In this document: piece by piece, positions 8,769 through 12,087 of the stretch | Layout: each line of letters opens with the position of its first letter | Position numbering within the stretch: the first letter of the stretch is position 1 | Assembly (NCBI GenBank): GCA_009782865.1 | Contig: WRIF01000018.1 | Location: 1-12,087 of the forward strand | DNA from: Promicromonosporaceae bacterium | GTDB taxonomy: Bacteria; Actinomycetota; Actinomycetes; Actinomycetales; Cellulomonadaceae | DNA: 12,087 nt | Direction: 5' to 3' | Notes under the pieces: model-generated | The model's database searches: none | What the model was told of the DNA's origin: nothing | Seen by the model: the letters and a program-made list of their open reading frames with translations, nothing else | Made by a program: the position numbers and the translations under genes

Positions 8769-11066
8769 ATGACGAACCCGCCGCCGTTGGCCTCCTCCCG
8801 GGACGGCGGGGGCCACGGGCCCGCCACCGCCCGGGCCGACCGGCCGCGCCGCCCCATCGAGCGCGACCCGGCCACCGGGCGCATCCCCACCGTGCCGCCC
8901 AACATGACCCACCGGCAGAAGCTGGTGGCCCTCTCCGGCATCATGATGGGTACCTTCGTGGCCATGCTGGCGGCCACCATCGTCTCCAGTTCGATGCCGC
9001 GCATCGTGGCCGACCTCGGGGGCACCCAGGCCGAGTTCACCTGGGTGATCACCGCCACCCTGCTCGCGCAGACCATCTCCACCCCTCTGTGGGGCAAGTT
9101 CGCCGACCTGTTCAACCGCAAGGCGCTGGTCATGGCGGCCCTGGCCATCACCGTCCTCTCGGCGGCGGCGGCAGGCTTCTCGCAGAACGCCTCCCAGCTG
9201 ATTGCCTTCCGCGCCGGACAGGGCCTCGGCGCCGGGGGCCTGATGGCACTGGGCACGGTGCTGATGGCCGACGTCGTCTCCCCCCGCGAACGCGGACGGT
9301 ACATGGGCTACCTGGGCGCGTTCATGGCGGTCAGCCAGATCGGTGGTCCCCTGGTGGGGGGCATCATCACCGACTCCGCGCTCGGCTGGCGTTGGAACTT
9401 CTTCATTGCCGCCCCCTTCGCGATCCTCGCCGCCATCGTCCTCTCCCGCACGCTGCGGGTGCCGCGCCGCGAACGACGGGTGGTCAAGATCGACTACTGG
9501 GGCGCCCTGCTCATCTCGGTGGGCGTCGGCCTGCTACTGCTGTGGATCACCTTTGCCGGCCACCAGTTCGCCTGGGTCTCCTGGCCAAGCGGGGCGATGC
9601 TCATCGGCTCGCTGGCCGCCCTGGGCGGCGCCTGGGCGGTGGAGCGGGTGGTCACCGAGCCGATCATCCCGCCGTACCTGTTTCAGAACCGAACCTTTGT
9701 GCTGGCCGTCATCGCCTCCATCGCGGTGGGGGTGGCCCTGTTCGGCACCGCCGTGTTCGTCAGCCAATTCCTCCAGATCGCGCGGCTAAAGACCCCCACC
9801 CAATCCGGGCTGCTCACCATCCCGCAGGTGATCGGCACCGTGTTTGCCGGCAACGTCTTCGGCCGCCTGATCACCAAGACCGGCCGCTACAAGTGGGTGA
9901 TGATCTTGGGCGGGGCGTCCCTGACCGGCGCCCTGCTCGGCATGGCCACGATCACCGAACGCACCCCCCTAGCGCTGATGGGCGTCTACCTGTTCCTGAT
10001 GGGCCTGTCCATCGGCGCCCTGATGCAAAACCTGGTGCTCGCCGTGCAAAACACCGTGTCCATCCACGAGATGGGGGCGGGTACCTCGACGGTCGCATTC
10101 TTTCGCACGCTGGGCGGCACCATCGGCGTCTCGGCGCTCGGGGCCGTGCTGGCCGGCCAGGTGTCCTCCGGCATCGGCCGTGGCCTGGCCGACCTGGGAC
10201 TGCCCGCCCATTACGCGCTCACGGAGGCCGGCGGGGTTCCCTCGGCAGCCGAGATGGCGCACTTCACCGAGCCGGTCCGGGAGGTTATCCAGCACGCCTA
10301 CGCCTCTGGGGTCTCCCGCATCTTCCTGCTCGCCGTGCCCATAGCGGTGATCGCGCTGGTGGCCACCTGCCTCATCAAGGAAATCCCGCTTGGCAAGATG
10401 TCCGGCCTGCAAGAGCGGGACGAGGGTGCCGTCCGCATGGTTGCCGCCCAGCCCGCTTCTGCCCGGCCCACCACCACCGGGGCCACCGCCGCCCAATCCA
10501 CCTCCGTCCGGGCCGCCACGGTCCAAGCCGACACGGTCCGGCCCACCACCGGAACGTTCGAGATAGTCCCGGACACGACCACTCCTCACCCGCATGTTGG
10601 CGCCCGCGCCATCGCGGAGGAGGTCACCGAGGGCGGCAAAAAGCTGGTGATCATCGCCCGCTTTGTGCCGGAGATCGAGGCCATCTGCAAGCTGCTGGAG
10701 CAGAAGCAAATCCAGTATTCTTGCGTCAAGGGCGGCGTCAAAGATCGCGATGACCAAGTCGCCCGGTTCCAGAACGACCCGGAGGTTCAGGTGTTCGTCG
10801 GCCAGATCGCCACTGCCGGGCTGGGCATCACCCTCACCGCCGCCAGCACGATGGTGTTCTACTCGCTGGACTACAGCATGTCGAACTTCGAGCAGGCGCG
10901 GGCGCGCATTCACCGCGTCGGCCAACAGCAGCGCTGCACATACGTCTACTTGACGGCCAAGGGCACCGTTGATGAAAAAGTCCTGCGTGCGCTGCGCGAC
11001 AAGGCCGATCTCGCCCGGACCCTGGTCGATGACTACAGAAAGGGAGGCAACCCGTATGGAACATGA
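8769..11066 (+). CDS. DHA2/QacA-EmrB MFS drug transporter fused in frame to a SNF2 helicase C-lobe
   Basis: A 765-residue frame of two unrelated parts. Residues 1 to about 545 are a complete proton-coupled multidrug efflux permease of the 14-TM DHA2 family: a basic, Pro-rich N-terminal tail (1-45), first TM helix about 52-75, motif A GKFADLFNRK (109-118), motif C GGPLVGG (192-198), and last TM about 517-536. The TM1 motif often written LDxTIVNVALP reads MLAATIVSSSMP, lacking the aspartate. Residues about 545-617 are a Thr/Ala/Pro-rich tail with pentad repeats. From about 614-624 the sequence is a helicase C-lobe: KLVIIARF, motif V VGQIATAGLGITLTAAS (677-693) and motif VI QARARIHRVGQ (709-719). 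Lysine is AAG throughout the MFS part, whereas AAA appears after the join. The natural MFS gene probably ended near 10.6 kb. The fusion may be real or an assembly artefact. Confidence 0.9.
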   Translation: MTNPPPLASSRDGGGHGPATARADRPRRPIERDPATGRIPTVPPNMTHRQKLVALSGIMMGTFVAMLAATIVSSSMPRIVADLGGTQAEFTWVITATLLAQTISTPLWGKFADLFNRKALVMAALAITVLSAAAAGFSQNASQLIAFRAGQGLGAGGLMALGTVLMADVVSPRERGRYMGYLGAFMAVSQIGGPLVGGIITDSALGWRWNFFIAAPFAILAAIVLSRTLRVPRRERRVVKIDYWGALLISVGVGLLLLWITFAGHQFAWVSWPSGAMLIGSLAALGGAWAVERVVTEPIIPPYLFQNRTFVLAVIASIAVGVALFGTAVFVSQFLQIARLKTPTQSGLLTIPQVIGTVFAGNVFGRLITKTGRYKWVMILGGASLTGALLGMATITERTPLALMGVYLFLMGLSIGALMQNLVLAVQNTVSIHEMGAGTSTVAFFRTLGGTIGVSALGAVLAGQVSSGIGRGLADLGLPAHYALTEAGGVPSAAEMAHFTEPVREVIQHAYASGVSRIFLLAVPIAVIALVATCLIKEIPLGKMSGLQERDEGAVRMVAAQPASARPTTTGATAAQSTSVRAATVQADTVRPTTGTFEIVPDTTTPHPHVGARAIAEEVTEGGKKLVIIARFVPEIEAICKLLEQKQIQYSCVKGGVKDRDDQVARFQNDPEVQVFVGQIATAGLGITLTAASTMVFYSLDYSMSNFEQARARIHRVGQQQRCTYVYLTAKGTVDEKVLRALRDKADLARTLVDDYRKGGNPYGT
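10473..10547 (+). repeat. Five degenerate 15-bp repeats in the MFS tail
   Basis: Five successive 15-bp units encode TTGAT-AAQST-SVRAA-TVQAD-TVRPT (residues 569-593). The last three (10503-10517, 10518-10532, 10533-10547) share a CGGTCC/CCGTCC core and are the clearest. They make a low-complexity cytoplasmic tail after the last TM helix, just before the helicase-derived segment. Confidence 0.65.
10608..11066 (+). pseudogene. Truncated SNF2-family phage/ICE helicase (C-terminal lobe only)
   Basis: About 150 residues corresponding to the second RecA-like lobe of SNF2/DEAD-box helicases of the kind carried by Firmicutes prophages and conjugative elements; they typically remodel DNA or protein-DNA complexes in the element's replication module. 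Present are EGGKKLVIIARFVPEI, the KDRDDQVARFQNDP segment, motif V, FYSLDYSMSNFEQ and motif VI with the arginines needed for ATP hydrolysis. Walker A, Walker B and all of lobe 1 are missing, so the fragment alone cannot hydrolyse ATP. The left limit is approximate (about 10,560-10,625), because the frame continues unbroken from the MFS tail. It ends 11 bp inside the next gene, which is how a native phage operon is packed, so the 3' end is original and the 5' end is lost. Confidence 0.8.
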
Positions 11067-11475
11067 ACTATTTGCCCTCGCCGACCGGCTGCAGTCGCTG
11101 CGCGACGAAAAGGCCGACATGGAGCGCGTTGTTGACGATCTCAGCGCCGACATCAAGGCCACGGAGGAAAAGCTAGCCGGGGCGATGATCGACAGCGAGA
11201 CGCAGAACTTCACCCGCGCCGGGCGCATGTTTTCCCTGACGGTCAAAGTGCGCGGCAGCGCCGTTGCCGGGCAAAAAGATGAGTTGTACGACGCCCTCAA
11301 GCAGAACGGCTTCGGCGATCTGGTCTACGAGACCGTCAACGCGAACACCCTCAGTTCCTTCGTGAAGGAGCAGCTGGCCGGGAACGAGGACCGGCTCCCC
11401 GAATGGCTGGACGGCTTGGTGAAGGTCTTTGAACAGACCGGCGTGTCCGTCCGTAAATCCACAAAAAAGAATTAG
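11056..11475 (+). CDS. Conserved phage/ICE protein of unknown function, coiled coil
   Basis: 139 residues; I cannot name its function. Residues about 5-42 (LADRLQSLRDEKADMERVVDD and onward) are charged and heptad-like, predicting a coiled coil. The rest has alternating strands and helices (FSLTVKVRG, then DELYDALKQNGFGDLVYETVNANTLSSFVKEQL) and a basic tail, RKSTKKN. The coiled coil followed by a small beta/alpha part recalls Siphovirus Gp157-like proteins, but this is only a resemblance by eye. The start is ATG 11056, with GGGAGG (11042-11047) 8 nt before it, and the gene overlaps the helicase end by 11 bp. The stop TAG (11473-11475) overlaps the next gene's ribosome binding site. The position between a SNF2 helicase and a four-cysteine protein suggests a DNA replication or recombination module. 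Confidence 0.8.
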   Translation: MEHELFALADRLQSLRDEKADMERVVDDLSADIKATEEKLAGAMIDSETQNFTRAGRMFSLTVKVRGSAVAGQKDELYDALKQNGFGDLVYETVNANTLSSFVKEQLAGNEDRLPEWLDGLVKVFEQTGVSVRKSTKKN

Positions 11476-11479
11476 GAGG
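11474..11479 (+). promoter_or_regulatory. Ribosome binding site overlapping the previous stop codon
   Basis: AGGAGG begins inside the TAG stop of the upstream gene and lies 11 nt before ATG 11491. The surrounding AT-rich spacer (11461-11490) is unlike the chromosomal gene junctions in this window and more like low-GC Gram-positive element DNA. Confidence 0.8.
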
Positions 11480-11490
11480 ATTTCTCAGAT

Positions 11491-12087
11491 ATGGCAAAGA
11501 AAAACGAAGTGGCCGTTGTGCCTTCGGGCTACATGGCCCTGGCCGATACCGACATCGGCGACCTGATCCGCGAGGAACTGGACGGCCTGAACCTCAGCTT
11601 CGGCAAGGTGAAAATCCCCTCGGGCGGGGTGCTGTGCTTTGAGGTCCCCGGCGAAGACGGCGAGTCCGACACCGTGAAGGAGTTCTCGGCGGTGATCCTG
11701 CTGCAGCATCCGCTGAACGCCTACTACGCCACGGCGTACACCGGCGGCAACCAGCCGCCCGACTGCGCGGCCATTGACGGCAAGCACGGCATGAAGCGCG
11801 AAACCGGCGAGGTGATCGACTGCGCAAGCTGCCCCTACAACCAGTTTGCCAGCGGCAAAAACGGCGGCAAGGCATGCCAGAACCGCCGCCGCATCTACAT
11901 CCTGCGCGAGGGCGAGTTGTTCCCCATGCTGCTGTCGCTGCCCACCGGCAGCCTGCCCGCGTTCACGAAGTATATGATGGGCCTGATCACCAAGGGCCGC
12001 AAGAGCAACAGCGTGGTTACGCGCTTCAGCCTGCAAAAGGCCACGAACAAGGGCGGCATCGAATATTCGCAGGCCAAGTTCAGCGTC
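11491..12087 (+). CDS. Phage/ICE protein with a four-cysteine metal-binding motif (3' end cut)
   Basis: The frame opens at ATG 11491 and runs off the window after 199 codons. I do not recognise a named family. The N-terminus (MAKKNEVAVVPSGYMALADT) is soluble, with no signal peptide. Cysteines at 92, 111, 114 and 129 (DCAAI, CASCPYN, KACQNRRR) have the spacing of a zinc or iron-sulphur site; C49 stands apart. After it come basic and hydrophobic strands (RRRIYILREGELFPMLLSLP, then KYMMGLITKGRKSNSVVTRFSLQK). The basic residues and a location downstream of a helicase and a coiled-coil protein suggest a nucleic-acid-binding role in element replication or recombination; this is inference. Both the gene and the preceding one use AAA and AT-richer spacers compared with the chromosome to the left. 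Confidence 0.82.
   Translation, partial: MAKKNEVAVVPSGYMALADTDIGDLIREELDGLNLSFGKVKIPSGGVLCFEVPGEDGESDTVKEFSAVILLQHPLNAYYATAYTGGNQPPDCAAIDGKHGMKRETGEVIDCASCPYNQFASGKNGGKACQNRRRIYILREGELFPMLLSLPTGSLPAFTKYMMGLITKGRKSNSVVTRFSLQKATNKGGIEYSQAKFSV

Noticed and set aside
10560..10700. Attachment site or transposon end at the MFS-helicase join
   Set aside because: I found no inverted repeat, target duplication, tRNA piece or integrase nearby, so no integration mechanism can be supported.
9089..10753. 554-codon frame inside the MFS gene, shifted by one base
   Set aside because: The MFS frame shows TM helices and motifs A and C; this one is Arg/His/Pro-rich and non-globular.
9969..11300. 443-codon minus-strand frame spanning the MFS-helicase join and the next gene
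   Set aside because: It is opposite three coherent plus-strand coding segments, has Gly-rich repeats from the complement of the MFS tail, and no domain.
11485..12036. 183-codon minus-strand frame at the right end
   Set aside because: It is antisense to the four-cysteine protein, which has a strong ribosome binding site and non-random motifs.

Overview
The first ~10.6 kb is high-GC actinobacterial chromosome, with GC-rich third codon positions, long antisense shadow frames and clear Shine-Dalgarno sites. The order ftsH / hpt / tilS / zincin-like protease / D-Ala-D-Ala carboxypeptidase, divergent from ppa, matches the block known in Mycobacterium tuberculosis (hpt Rv3624c, mesJ/tilS Rv3625c, Rv3626c, Rv3627c, ppa Rv3628). 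I infer a member of the class Actinomycetia; the genus cannot be read from the sequence.

Layout: (i) 1-5960, minus strand, a compact five-gene cluster transcribed in the order dac -> zinc protease -> tilS -> hpt -> ftsH. The first three genes are joined by two ATGA start/stop overlaps, and the last two gaps are about 30-36 bp. It combines cell-wall maturation, tRNA-Ile lysidine synthesis, purine salvage and membrane proteolysis. (ii) 5961-6102, a divergent control region. (iii) 6103-6591, ppa, inorganic pyrophosphatase. (iv) 6621-8654, minus strand, a thioredoxin-like plus NHL-propeller protein of the NHLRC2 type with a CCINC motif, probably translated from a leaderless message. (v) 8769-~10.6 kb, a 14-TM drug-efflux MFS transporter of the QacA/EmrB (DHA2) type.

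At about 10,560-10,625 the MFS frame runs without interruption into the C-terminal helicase lobe of a SNF2-type phage or conjugative-element helicase whose N-terminal ATPase lobe is absent. Two further genes of phage/ICE type follow in a tight operon: an 11-bp overlap, then a strong AGGAGG site overlapping a stop codon. One encodes a coiled-coil protein of unknown function; the other a four-cysteine, probably metal-binding protein that is cut off by the window end. Codon use shifts here, with more AAA lysine and AT-richer spacers resembling Firmicutes mobile elements. Either a mobile element has been truncated and joined to the transporter gene in frame, or the contig is chimeric at this point; sequence alone cannot decide.

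A second pattern is that four chromosomal genes carry short, degenerate, in-frame repeats in linker or tail positions: tilS (8 residues), the zinc protease (irregular), the NHL protein (5 residues) and the MFS tail (5 residues). The tilS pair also forms two dyad-symmetric elements just upstream of hpt.
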